From Pandoraea sputorum (GTDB lineage Bacteria; Pseudomonadota; Gammaproteobacteria; Burkholderiales; Burkholderiaceae): a stretch of DNA of 64,000 nucleotides. The translations under genes and the position numbers were made by a program. Where the stretch lies: the NCBI RefSeq assembly GCF_000814845.2, contig NZ_CP010431.2:1-64000 (forward strand). Direction: 5' to 3'. Each line of letters starts with the position of its first letter. Positions within the stretch are counted from its first letter, which is position 1. This document shows positions 16,826-25,153 of the stretch, one piece after another. Under the pieces are notes generated by a model. It made no database searches and was not told the origin of the DNA. It worked only from the letters and a program-made list of their open reading frames with translations.

Positions 16826-18169
16826 ATGAAATATCAATCACTTGACGATTTTCTGCGCACTACCGCTGAGCGCAACCCCGGCCAACCGGAATTCCTGCAA
16901 GCTGTCACGGAGGTGATGGAGAGCCTCTGGCCGTTCATATCGCAACATCCCAAATACGCCGAACACGGTCTGCTGGACCGTCTGGTCGAGCCGGAGCGCA
17001 CCGTCATGTTCCGCGTCTCGTGGGTCGACGATCACGGCGACGTGCAGGTCAATCGCGGTTATCGCATCCAGCACAGTTCCGCCATCGGCCCCTACAAGGG
17101 CGGCCTGCGGTTTCACCCGTCCGTCAATCTCTCGATCCTGAAGTTCCTCGCCTTCGAGCAGACTTTCAAGAACGCCCTCACCACGCTGCCGATGGGCGGT
17201 GGTAAAGGTGGCTCCGATTTCGATCCGAAGGGCAAGAGCCCCGGTGAAGTCATGCGCTTCTGTCAGGCGTTCGTCACCGAACTCTTCCGTCATGTCGGCA
17301 GCGATACCGATGTGCCTGCGGGCGACATTGGCGTCGGTGGTCGCGAAGTCGGGTTCATGGCGGGCATGATGAAGAAGCTCTCGAACCGCGCCGATTGTGT
17401 TTTCACTGGCAAGGGGTTGTCCTTCGGTGGCTCGCTGATTCGCCCCGAAGCGACTGGCTACGGCACTGTGTACTTCGCAGAAGAAATGCTCAAGCAGACG
17501 GGGCGCAGCTTCGAGGGCTTGCGCGTGAGCGTCTCCGGGTCGGGCAACGTCGCACAGTACGCCGTGGAGAAGGCGATGGCGCTCGGCGCGAAGGTCGTCA
17601 CCGTGTCGGATTCGAGTGGCACGGTCGTGGATGAAGACGGCTTCACGAGCGAGAAGCTCGCCGAACTGATGGACGTCAAGAACCATCACTACGGACGCGT
17701 GAGCGACTACGCCAAACGCACCGGCAGCAAGTTCCTCGCGGGGGAGCGCCCGTGGCACATTCCGGTCGACGTCGCGCTGCCCTGCGCCACGCAGAACGAA
17801 CTCAACGCCGATGACGCCGAAACGCTCATCGGAAACGGCGTGATCTGCGTCGCGGAAGGCGCCAACATGCCGTCGACGAACGAGGCCGCGAAGCGCTTCG
17901 AGAGCAAGGGGATTCTGTACGCGCCGGGCAAAGCCAGCAATGCCGGTGGTGTCGCGACGTCAGGGCTGGAGATGAGCCAGAACGCCATGCGCATCTCGTG
18001 GCCGCGCGAGGAAGTCGATGCGCGTCTTCACGACATCATGCGAAGCATCCACGAGGTTTGCCTGCATCACGGCCGTCGTGCCGATGGCTCGGTGAGCTAC
18101 GTCAACGGTGCCAACGTCGCTGGCTTCGTAAAGGTTGCCGATGCCATGTTGGCGCAAGGCGTGATCTGA
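16826..18169 (+). CDS. gdhA: NADP-specific glutamate dehydrogenase
   Basis: 447 aa, the length of hexameric bacterial GdhA (E. coli 447). Makes glutamate from 2-oxoglutarate and ammonia with NADPH. Seen: the substrate site GPYKGGLRFHPSVN near residue 90 and LPMGGGKGGSDFDPKGK near 120 with the catalytic lysine region; the nucleotide fold VSGSGNVAQYA near 240; then LPCATQNELN and EGANMPST. The serine at VSDSSG after the beta strand, instead of an acidic residue, agrees with NADP use. A strong terminator follows. Confidence 0.95.
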   Translation: MKYQSLDDFLRTTAERNPGQPEFLQAVTEVMESLWPFISQHPKYAEHGLLDRLVEPERTVMFRVSWVDDHGDVQVNRGYRIQHSSAIGPYKGGLRFHPSVNLSILKFLAFEQTFKNALTTLPMGGGKGGSDFDPKGKSPGEVMRFCQAFVTELFRHVGSDTDVPAGDIGVGGREVGFMAGMMKKLSNRADCVFTGKGLSFGGSLIRPEATGYGTVYFAEEMLKQTGRSFEGLRVSVSGSGNVAQYAVEKAMALGAKVVTVSDSSGTVVDEDGFTSEKLAELMDVKNHHYGRVSDYAKRTGSKFLAGERPWHIPVDVALPCATQNELNADDAETLIGNGVICVAEGANMPSTNEAAKRFESKGILYAPGKASNAGGVATSGLEMSQNAMRISWPREEVDARLHDIMRSIHEVCLHHGRRADGSVSYVNGANVAGFVKVADAMLAQGVI

Positions 18170-18190
18170 TCGGGGCGGTATTTCGCGACC

Positions 18191-18222
18191 AAAAGCGCTG
18201 CCCCAAATGGCAGCGCTTTTTC
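18191..18222 (+). terminator. rho-independent terminator after gdhA
   Basis: AAAAGCGCTGCC (18191-18202) pairs exactly with GGCAGCGCTTTT (18209-18220) around CCAAAT and is followed by T residues. Confidence 0.92.
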
Positions 18223-18239
18223 CTTCGGAGGGATGTGGC

Positions 18240-18584
18240 GCAACAAACGCGACATTCCCTGATGTTGTAGAACACGACCGCGGCGCCTGGGATCGCCAGT
18301 CGGCGAAACAATGCGAATGGTCGCGTCCCGTAAGTGCCGACGTTATGGGCACTGCGCGCAAAGACGATTAGCTGTGCCTCGCGTCCGGAGGCGGTCAGCA
18401 AGCCCCGGTGCTGAGCGCGGCGGGCGCGCTCGTCTTCGGTCTCAGCCTCAGCGAGCAGATCGCCGGACAACTGGAAGCGGGGTTTGTATTGAAAGGCTTT
18501 CCGGAAGACGAGCAACCGAATCCGCGTTTTGTCATCGCGCGGTTTATGCCGACATTCATCGCGACCTACGTCATGACGCTCTGA
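18240..18584 (+). pseudogene. class I SAM methyltransferase remnant with internal deletions
   Basis: One frame reads VVEHDRGAWDRQSAKQCEW...ARKDD, a TAG at 18369, then LCLASGGGQQAPVLSAAGA joined directly to LVFGLSLSEQIAGQLEAGF and on to IARFMPTFIATYVM and a TGA at 18582. The pieces match, in order, the N-terminus, the glycine-rich SAM loop and the C-terminus of a roughly 240-aa methyltransferase family known in proteobacteria. The stretch before LCLASGG and most of the catalytic domain are missing. No start codon remains in frame. It lies between the gdhA terminator and a convergent regulator gene. Confidence 0.7.
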
Positions 18585-18603
18585 CATCGCTTCGCCCGCA
18601 ACA

Positions 18604-19437
18604 TCACCCCAGCACCGGTATCCAGATCTCCAGCGTTCCCGTGCCGGTGACAGGGTCGAAATCGGCGCTGTAGCGCTCGAAGTCGGGCGCGTCGGCGGCT
18701 TGCAGTCCCGACTGTGGCAGCCACTGATGCCAGATCGTGTAGACGGTCTTGTGAATCGTCGAAATGTGCGCCTTGTGTTCGAACACGGCGAAGCGTACCG
18801 CCGGAATCTCCACACAGCGGAACGACGCGGGCAAGCGATCACGGCGCGTCACTTCCACTCCGGCGATGTATTCAAATCCACCGTCGCCATCGGGGTTGCA
18901 GCACACGCCATACGTCACATCGCTCACCTGATCCGGCACGTGACCGATATGAGGACCGAAGGCTTGCCAAAGTGCGGGAATGCCCTCGTTGGTGGCGAAC
19001 GTAAAACGGTCGCTCATGCCCGCAATCAGCAAGGGAGCAGGTGTCTCAAAGCGCGGCGGGGCAAGGGGGACGAACTCGATCTCTTTCATACGAAGGGGCT
19101 CCACGAGTTTCAAGCCATCGAGGTGACGACGCGCGCGCAACTGCTCGGGCGTGATGCCGAAAGCGTCGGAGAACGCGCGTGTGAACGCCTCGTGAGAGCC
19201 ATAACCTGCATCCAACGCCACACCGAGAATCTCCGGCGCACCGTCGACCAGCGCGTACGCTGCGCGCGTCAGACGACGGGCGCGCACATATCGCATCACT
19301 GGCCATCCGGTGGTGACGGAGAACAGACGTGAGAGCGAGAAGCGAGTCATCTCGCTTGCGTCGGCGACGTGATCGAGCGTGAGCGCGTCACCCAACCGGA
19401 CTTCGATAAACCAGAGTGCTTTGGCAACCGGATGCAT
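18604..19437 (-). CDS. AraC-family regulator with GyrI-like effector domain
   Basis: 277 aa. An N-terminal AraC-type double helix-turn-helix (about residues 8-105) includes LDHVADASEMTRFSLSRLF and GVALDAGYGSHEAFTRAFSDAFGITPEQLR. A C-terminal GyrI/SOUL-like ligand domain (about 120-277) includes FAVFEHKAHISTIHKTVYTIWHQWLP and ends LEIWIPVLG. This is the Rob/BmrR-like layout in which small hydrophobic ligands modulate transcription. The target is unknown; the only close neighbours are the methyltransferase remnant (convergent) and the sigma54 activator (same strand). Confidence 0.9.
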   Translation of the reverse strand: MHPVAKALWFIEVRLGDALTLDHVADASEMTRFSLSRLFSVTTGWPVMRYVRARRLTRAAYALVDGAPEILGVALDAGYGSHEAFTRAFSDAFGITPEQLRARRHLDGLKLVEPLRMKEIEFVPLAPPRFETPAPLLIAGMSDRFTFATNEGIPALWQAFGPHIGHVPDQVSDVTYGVCCNPDGDGGFEYIAGVEVTRRDRLPASFRCVEIPAVRFAVFEHKAHISTIHKTVYTIWHQWLPQSGLQAADAPDFERYSADFDPVTGTGTLEIWIPVLG

Positions 19438-19513
19438 GGCATTTCCGAGAACGTGTCGGCATGACTATAGGGCAACGCTGACACGCCGATTTGATCGTTC
19501 TTGCGTGCCAAGC

Positions 19514-21505
19514 TCATTCGCCGGATTTCATCAATCGCCAGAACGTCGTGCGACCGATGCCCAGCGCGCGGGCGGCGGCGGCGCGGTTGCCGCCAGCGGC
19601 TTGCAGGGCGGCAAGTGCGGCGTCGCGCGTGACGGCCTCACGTGCGGTGACGTCCGGCGATGTCGACGCCAGCAATTGCTTATCGCCTCCGCGCTTCTGC
19701 GTGCCGAGTCGCGCCAACTCCGGAAACACCTCGTGAAGCGTCTGCGCATGACGCGCGACGTCGGTATCGAGATAGATGGCCGCGCGGGCCAACAGATTCT
19801 CCAGTTCGCGCACGTTGCCCGGCCAGTCATAGCGATCGAACAGCGGTGCGAGCACGTCGAGAATGGGTTTCGATGCCCGGGCGTCCAACCCGTAATGCGC
19901 AGCGTTTCGCGCGAGCAATGTCTGCGCGAGCAGACGAATGTCGTCGCGACGCTCTCGCAGCGCTGGCAGCGTCACTTGCAGAAGATTCAGACGGAAGTAG
20001 AGATCGGCACGGAAACGTCCCTCGGCGACCAGCGCGTTGAGATCGCGATGCGTGGCGGCGATCACGCGCACGTCTACCGGCACCGGACGCCCCGACCCCA
20101 GCCGCATCACCTCGCGCTCCTGCAACACGCGCAGCAGGCGGCTTTGCATCGCCGCTGGCATCTCGCCAATCTCGTCGAGAAAGATGGTCCCCGTGTGCGC
20201 GATCTCGAACAGCCCGGCCTTGCCGCCGCGGCGCGCCCCCGTGAACGCCCCCTCGTCGTGCCCGAACAACTCGCTCTCGATCAGCCCCTCCGGCAACGCC
20301 GCACAGTTGAAGGCGACGAACGGATTGCCGCGTCGCGCGCTCGCGTTATGAATGCCCTGCGCCACCAGTTCCTTGCCGGTACCGCTCTCGCCCGTTAGCA
20401 GCACCGTCGCGTCGTGCGCGGCCCCCGCGCGGGCGAGCCGTCGCACCTTCTCGATCTGCGGCGAGTCGCCGACCAGTTCGGCAAGCTCATGCTTCGCCAC
20501 GAGATGCTTCGGGCGCTGCGTCGTGCGAAGCGACCGGTCGATGCGCTGCGCCATCTGTGCGTCCTGCACGGTGACCACTGCCCCCGAGCGCATGCCGTGC
20601 TCGTAGATCGGCACGCAACTCGTGATGAACGTACGCCCGTCGATATGCGCCAGCCGCTCCTCGACGGCGACGCCATCGTCCGACAATTCGCGCAGCAACG
20701 GTCCAAGCTTGCGAGTGAGTTCGAACTGGCGCGCGCCGTGCGTGGCAACCCGCTCGGCGTCGATACCCAGCAGCGTGAACATCGCCGGATTCACCGCTTC
20801 GAGCTGACCGTTGTCGTCGAACGCCGCGACGCCGTCGCGCATGTGCGCCACGATGGTGTTCAGACGCATGCGTTTCGATTCTTTCTCGCGGCTCACGCGG
20901 GCGAGTTCCACCGAGCGCTCGAAGGCTTCTTCCACCGCGCCGAGCGAATAGAGGAAGACGTGCTCGAGCCCGGCCTCCTGCGCAAAGTCGCACGCCATAC
21001 CGGGGCCGATGATGACCTTGCAGCCCTGCGCGGCCAGCGTGTCGACGGCGTCTTGCACCTCGTCGACGGAGCGATACGCACGCTGACGGATCTGGATCTT
21101 GAGCAACTGCCCGAGGTCATCCAGTTCGCGCGAGACGGTTTCGTGCAGCACGAGGCCGAGCGGCTGGTCGGGCCAGGTCGTCGTCGCACGCGTGATGGCG
21201 CTGAGCACGTCGAAGCCGTTGACCTTGACTGTCACGACCGGCACCGAAAGGTTCTCGCGCAGATACGCGCCGTTCGACCCGGCAGCGAGCACCACGTCGA
21301 CCGCGCCCGACTCGACATACGACTGCAACGCCGTGACCGCTGCGCCATAGCCTTCACGTACGGAGTAAAAGCGTGCGCGGTCGGTGTAACGCGGGGCGAC
21401 CGTCTCGCAAAGCGTCTGCAAGCGGCTGATGCTCACGAGCGCGATGCCCGGGCGACGGGAGCGCGGATCGAGCGGCGCGGGCGCGCCGGAATGGCTGGGG
21501 GGCAT
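19514..21505 (-). CDS. PrpR-type sigma54-dependent activator
   Basis: 663 aa from the ATG at 21505, preceded by GGAG; a longer frame to 21625 would run over the operator palindrome. Domains: N-terminal PrpR-type sensor (about 15-200), a PAS domain (about 215-310), the sigma54 AAA+ domain with Walker A GESGTGKE, the GAFTGA loop and Walker B TIFLDEIGEMP, and a C-terminal Fis-type HTH ending ARALGIGRTTFWRLMKSGE. Propionate regulators of this layout sense 2-methylcitrate. Here the divergent target is not a full prp operon but one lyase gene and a permease, and a textbook sigma54 promoter stands before them, so I infer control of that pair by an unknown acid. Confidence 0.92.
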   Translation of the reverse strand: MPPSHSGAPAPLDPRSRRPGIALVSISRLQTLCETVAPRYTDRARFYSVREGYGAAVTALQSYVESGAVDVVLAAGSNGAYLRENLSVPVVTVKVNGFDVLSAITRATTTWPDQPLGLVLHETVSRELDDLGQLLKIQIRQRAYRSVDEVQDAVDTLAAQGCKVIIGPGMACDFAQEAGLEHVFLYSLGAVEEAFERSVELARVSREKESKRMRLNTIVAHMRDGVAAFDDNGQLEAVNPAMFTLLGIDAERVATHGARQFELTRKLGPLLRELSDDGVAVEERLAHIDGRTFITSCVPIYEHGMRSGAVVTVQDAQMAQRIDRSLRTTQRPKHLVAKHELAELVGDSPQIEKVRRLARAGAAHDATVLLTGESGTGKELVAQGIHNASARRGNPFVAFNCAALPEGLIESELFGHDEGAFTGARRGGKAGLFEIAHTGTIFLDEIGEMPAAMQSRLLRVLQEREVMRLGSGRPVPVDVRVIAATHRDLNALVAEGRFRADLYFRLNLLQVTLPALRERRDDIRLLAQTLLARNAAHYGLDARASKPILDVLAPLFDRYDWPGNVRELENLLARAAIYLDTDVARHAQTLHEVFPELARLGTQKRGGDKQLLASTSPDVTAREAVTRDAALAALQAAGGNRAAAARALGIGRTTFWRLMKSGE

Positions 21506-21538
21506 GACGTTATCTCCGAACTGCTCTGACGGCTTGCT

Positions 21539-21571
21539 GGAACGTTTCACTAGCGTTTCATGAAACGTTCC
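21539..21571. promoter_or_regulatory. activator-binding inverted repeat GGAACGTTTCA / TGAAACGTTCC
   Basis: Perfect 11-bp arms at 21539-21549 and 21561-21571 are separated by 11 bp that contain a further CGTTTCA half, so CGTTTCATGAAACG is also a palindrome. It lies about 105-140 bp upstream of the -24/-12 promoter, the usual place for an enhancer-type site, and just ahead of the activator's own start, so it may also serve autoregulation. Confidence 0.75.
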
Positions 21572-21675
21572 AAATTCTGTTCGCCGATTTTGCCACATCC
21601 GAAAAAAGCGGACTGCCCAGCGCAAGTCGCTGATTCGATGGCGGAATTTTCGGCATTCTCAAGTGACGTCACGTC

Positions 21676-21690
21676 TGGCACGCAGATTGC
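21676..21690 (+). promoter_or_regulatory. sigma54 (-24/-12) promoter
   Basis: TGGCACGCAGATTGC matches the RpoN consensus TGGCAC-N5-TTGC exactly, with GG and GC ten bases apart. It lies 45 bp before the lyase start and is paired with a sigma54 activator gene on the other side. Confidence 0.88.
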
Positions 21691-21735
21691 GAACCGTCTC
21701 TCCATTTACCGATAACTCACACGGAGACCGTCATC

Positions 21736-22617
21736 ATGACTACCGCGACTGCACAACGCCGCGCCGAATTCCGCCATAAAGTCGAGGCCCGTCAGGGGTT
21801 GCTCGTGCCCGGCGCTTTCAATGCCCTCTCGGCACGCGTCATCGAAGACGCCGGTTTCGAGGCGCTTTATCTGACTGGCGCGGGCGTCACCAACATGTCG
21901 CTCGGACTGCCCGATCTGGCATTCGTCGGACTGTCCGAGATGGCCGAACACACGGCGCGCGTGCGCGACGCCGTGTCGCTGCCGATCATCGTCGACGCCG
22001 ACACCGGCTTCGGCAACGCGCTGAACGTGCGTCACACGGTGCGCGTGCTGGAGCGCAGCGGCGCGGACGCCATCCAGTTCGAAGATCAGGTGCTGCCCAA
22101 GAAGTGCGGTCATTTCAACGGCAAGGCCGTGATCTCCGCCGACGAGATGGTGGGTAAGCTCCGCGCCGCCGTCGATGCCCGCGAAGACGGCAACCTGCAA
22201 ATCATCGCGCGCACCGATGCGGCCGCTGTCGAAGGCATCGAAGCGGCCATCGAGCGCGGCCGTCGTTTCATCGAAGCCGGTGCCGACATCCTCTTCATCG
22301 AAGCGACGGAGACGCTGGCCGACATCGAACGTCTGCCCGCCCTGTTCGACCGTCCGCAACTGATCAACATCGTCATCGGCGGAAAGACGCCGACGCAGTC
22401 ACAGCCGCGTCTGGCCGAACTGGGCTACGGCATCGTGCTGTATGCGAACGCCGCGCTGCAAAGCGCCGTGCTCGGTATGCAGAAGGCGCTTGGCACGCTG
22501 CGCGACAGCGGACGTCTGGACGAAGACCCGTCGCTGGTGGTGCCGTTTGCGGAGCGTCAGCGTCTGGTGAACAAGCCGTTCTACGACGCCCTCGACAAAA
22601 AGTACGCCGCCGACTGA
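21736..22617 (+). CDS. PEP mutase/isocitrate lyase-family enzyme
   Basis: 293 aa. Members cleave or form C-C or P-C bonds next to a 2-oxo acid (methylisocitrate lyase, dimethylmalate lyase, oxaloacetate decarboxylase). Seen: VPGAFNALSARVIEDAGFEALYLTGAG, metal-binding DADTGFG near residue 87, the active-site loop LPKKCGHFNGK near 121 with the catalytic Cys, and IARTDA. KKCGHFNGK instead of the KRCGH of PrpB, and the absence of prpC and acnM, argue against the standard methylcitrate cycle. Expressed from the sigma54 promoter, with an MHS permease after it, it probably belongs to uptake and cleavage of a substituted dicarboxylate. Confidence 0.85.
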   Translation: MTTATAQRRAEFRHKVEARQGLLVPGAFNALSARVIEDAGFEALYLTGAGVTNMSLGLPDLAFVGLSEMAEHTARVRDAVSLPIIVDADTGFGNALNVRHTVRVLERSGADAIQFEDQVLPKKCGHFNGKAVISADEMVGKLRAAVDAREDGNLQIIARTDAAAVEGIEAAIERGRRFIEAGADILFIEATETLADIERLPALFDRPQLINIVIGGKTPTQSQPRLAELGYGIVLYANAALQSAVLGMQKALGTLRDSGRLDEDPSLVVPFAERQRLVNKPFYDALDKKYAAD

Positions 22618-22755
22618 CCGGCACCGCTTTCGACATTCGCAAGAGGGTGACGTGCCGCGTCGGTTACGTCACCCGTATTCCTCAAGTCGCACCGCATTGC
22701 CGCAATTTCGCATCACTGCAAGACGGCATCAAACAAAAAGTATCGGAGACAGATT

Positions 22756-24084
22756 GTGACGCCCCCCTCGGATTCCCTCGCCGCACGTCAACCGCATTCC
22801 CACAACGTTTCCACCGCCACCACTCGCGCCCCCGTCAAAATCGGCTCCATCGTCGGCGGCCTCGCGGGCAACCTCATCGAGTGGTACGACTTTCTCGCGT
22901 ACAGCATCTTCTCGATCTACTTTGCCAAGGCGTTTTTCCCGGGCGATAACCCGACCGTCCAGCTGATGAACACGGCGGCCATTGCGGCAGTCGGTTATGT
23001 GGCGCGTCCGCTGGGCAGCTGGCTTATCGGACTGTACGCCGACCGTCGCGGCCGTAAGGCGGCTCTCACGGGCTCGGTGCTGGCGATGAGCGTCGGCTCG
23101 ATGATGATCGCGCTCACACCCGGCTACGCGACCATTGGCATCTTCGCGCCCATCGTGCTGATCGCGGCGCGCTTGCTGCAAGGCTTGTCGATGGGCGGCG
23201 AGTACGGCACCAGCGCGACGTATCTGAGCGAAGTCGCGCCGGAGAACCGCAAGGGCTTCTTCCTCGGCTTCCTGCAAGTGAGCGTGGTGGCGGGGCAACT
23301 CGTCGCACTGGGGCTCATGCTGGTGATGCAGCGCTGGTTGCTGACGGCCGAGCAGATCGAACACTGGGGGTGGCGTATCCCGTTCGTGCTGGGCGGTGTG
23401 CTGGCCCTGTTCGCGCTGTACATGCGTCGCAACGTGACGGAGAGCGAGGCGTTCGTCGATAGTGCGAAGAAGCGCGAGACGTCGATTGCACGCGAGGTGT
23501 TCGCGCACTGGCCGCAGATTCTGCTGGCCATCGGCATCACGATTGGCGGCACGGTCGCGTTCTACACGTTCACCGTCTATATGCAGAAGTTTCTGGTGAA
23601 TTCGGTCGGGCTGTCGAAAGAATCGTCGACGTTCGTCTTCACGCTCGCGTTGCTGCTGTACATGCCGCTGCAACCGCTGTTCGGGCTGCTGTCGGACGTG
23701 ATCGGGCGTCGCAAGGTGCTGATGATCTTCGGTGTGAGCACCACGCTCTTCTCCGTGCCGCTCTTCACGGCACTCGCCCACACGAAAGACCCGCTGGTGG
23801 CGTTTGCGCTGTCGTTCGCCGGTCTTGTCATGCTCTCAGGTTTTACGTCGGTGCACATGCTGGCGAAAACCGAACTGTTCCCACCGCGCATTCGCGCGCT
23901 CGCCGTGGGCTTCCCGTACGCGCTGACGACAGCGATTCTCGGCGGCACGACGGAGTTTGTCGCGCTGCGTTTCAAGGCGAGCGGCCACGAGTCGTATTTC
24001 TATTGGTACGTGACGATCTGCGCGGCGATTTCGCTCGTTGTGTATCTGAAGATGCCGGAGACGCGAGGACGCAAGTTCGACTGA
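22756..24084 (+). CDS. MHS-family (MFS) organic acid/proton symporter
   Basis: 442 aa with twelve predicted membrane segments. Family motifs: GNLIEWYDFLAYSIFSIYFAK at the first helix, ARPLGSWLIGLYADRRGRKAAL at the loop between helices 2 and 3, and LLQGLSMGGEYGTSATYLSEVAP. These mark the metabolite:H+ symporters (alpha-ketoglutarate, citrate, proline/betaine). The start is GTG at 22756 with GGAG seven bases upstream. It lies 138 bp after the lyase and is most likely co-transcribed with it, supplying the substrate. The substrate cannot be named from sequence. Confidence 0.88.
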   Translation: MTPPSDSLAARQPHSHNVSTATTRAPVKIGSIVGGLAGNLIEWYDFLAYSIFSIYFAKAFFPGDNPTVQLMNTAAIAAVGYVARPLGSWLIGLYADRRGRKAALTGSVLAMSVGSMMIALTPGYATIGIFAPIVLIAARLLQGLSMGGEYGTSATYLSEVAPENRKGFFLGFLQVSVVAGQLVALGLMLVMQRWLLTAEQIEHWGWRIPFVLGGVLALFALYMRRNVTESEAFVDSAKKRETSIAREVFAHWPQILLAIGITIGGTVAFYTFTVYMQKFLVNSVGLSKESSTFVFTLALLLYMPLQPLFGLLSDVIGRRKVLMIFGVSTTLFSVPLFTALAHTKDPLVAFALSFAGLVMLSGFTSVHMLAKTELFPPRIRALAVGFPYALTTAILGGTTEFVALRFKASGHESYFYWYVTICAAISLVVYLKMPETRGRKFD

Positions 24085-24311
24085 GCCCAGGCAACACGCC
24101 TGACGCGATCCGGCACGCATGGGCGAGGGGCGGTGCGATCCCCCTCCTCGCGCCGAAGCTTCCGAAGCTTCCGAATTGCGCGCTTTCCCGCGCGCTTTGA
24201 TGGGCATATTCCCGGCTTCCGCCGGATTCGCGAAATCCCGTGACGGATCCGTAAAGTGCGTTGGCCCGCGCGTGGCATCGTGGGCCGACTATCGCTGAGG
24301 AGTTTTCGCCC

Positions 24312-24848
24312 ATGATGCTGTCGCCGATTCCTGACCTTAGTCTCGTACTGCCGTCCGATGCGGAGGAATGGTGCCGCGGGAGCCTGACGCCAGATGTGGC
24401 GTGCGATCTCGAAGGTGCGTTCAATGTCCCTGGACCATCGTGGTCACTGCCGTTTCCCATCGTGCCGCCTGACACCGACACGGCGTTTCGCTTTCAGACC
24501 GATTTTCTGGGACTGGGCGATGATGCGTACAACGACATCATCACGCAATGGATCTGTGCCGTGCAGCGCGGGAGCGGCACGCCCGCCTGGCGCGCGTTCG
24601 TCGCCCGATGGCAAAAGTGGATGCCGGGCGGGCATGGCCGCTACACGCTGTTCGGGTTTCTGATGCAGAAGTTCGGCAGGATCGACATGCGCCTTCGCCC
24701 CGCCGCGCTCGAATGCTTTTTGACGGATGGCCCTGACGGGCGTGCGGCGGTGCAACGTCACTGGCACCGGGTCGGTCTGGGGAAGTTCTCGCGCGAGCAC
24801 TGGCCGCTGGTGCAACGGCTGCTGCGCCGGGCTGGCATGCTGCGGTGA
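24312..24848 (+). CDS. hypothetical protein
   Basis: 178 aa from the ATG at 24312, which has GAGGAG twelve bases upstream; a longer frame from 24261 has none. I do not recognise a family. The protein is soluble and Trp/Arg-rich, with segments such as DDAYNDIITQWICAVQ and HWPLVQRLLRRAGML. No signal peptide or membrane segment. Codon use matches the core genome, which supports a real gene. It lies between the MHS permease and tRNA-Leu. Confidence 0.6.
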   Translation: MMLSPIPDLSLVLPSDAEEWCRGSLTPDVACDLEGAFNVPGPSWSLPFPIVPPDTDTAFRFQTDFLGLGDDAYNDIITQWICAVQRGSGTPAWRAFVARWQKWMPGGHGRYTLFGFLMQKFGRIDMRLRPAALECFLTDGPDGRAAVQRHWHRVGLGKFSREHWPLVQRLLRRAGMLR

Positions 24849-24890
24849 CTGGCGACGGGGAACGCGTTGAATAAGCGCGACACAGAAAAC

Positions 24891-24924
24891 GAAAAAGGCA
24901 GAAGACCTTTCGATCTTCTGCCTT
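24891..24924 (-). terminator. terminator of the tRNA-Leu transcript
   Basis: AAGGCAGAAGA (24895-24905) pairs exactly with TCTTCTGCCTT (24914-24924). Read on the minus strand it is followed by a T-run (complement of the A-run 24892-24896), just after the tRNA 3-prime end. Confidence 0.88.
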
Positions 24925-24933
24925 CTTAAACCT

Positions 24934-25018
24934 TGGTGCCGACGGCGAGACTCGAACTCGCACAGCTTTCGCCACTACCCCCTCAAGATAGCGTGTCTAC
25001 CAATTTCACCACGTCGGC
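24934..25018 (-). tRNA. tRNA-Leu (anticodon GAG)
   Basis: 85 nt with encoded CCA. Acceptor GCCGACG pairs with CGTCGGC; the D-arm has AATTGGTAGACA; the anticodon stem CTATC/GGTAG encloses loop TTGAGGG, giving anticodon GAG; a long variable arm is present as expected for a class II tRNA; the T-arm has GTTCGAGTC. Reads CUC/CUU leucine codons. Confidence 0.95.
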
Positions 25019-25153
25019 TTTGTCCTGCAAGGGAGCGCGATTGTAACGGGAAAATTGGATTTTGTGAATGCTTCGCGCGCCGCACAACCGTCTTGCGCGC
25101 GCGACGCGCTCACTATCGACACACCAACTTGACGGATATACGTGCGGTATATC

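Noticed and set aside
21736..24084. Standard prp (methylcitrate) operon
   Set aside because: Methylcitrate synthase and aconitase genes are missing and the lyase active-site loop differs from PrpB.
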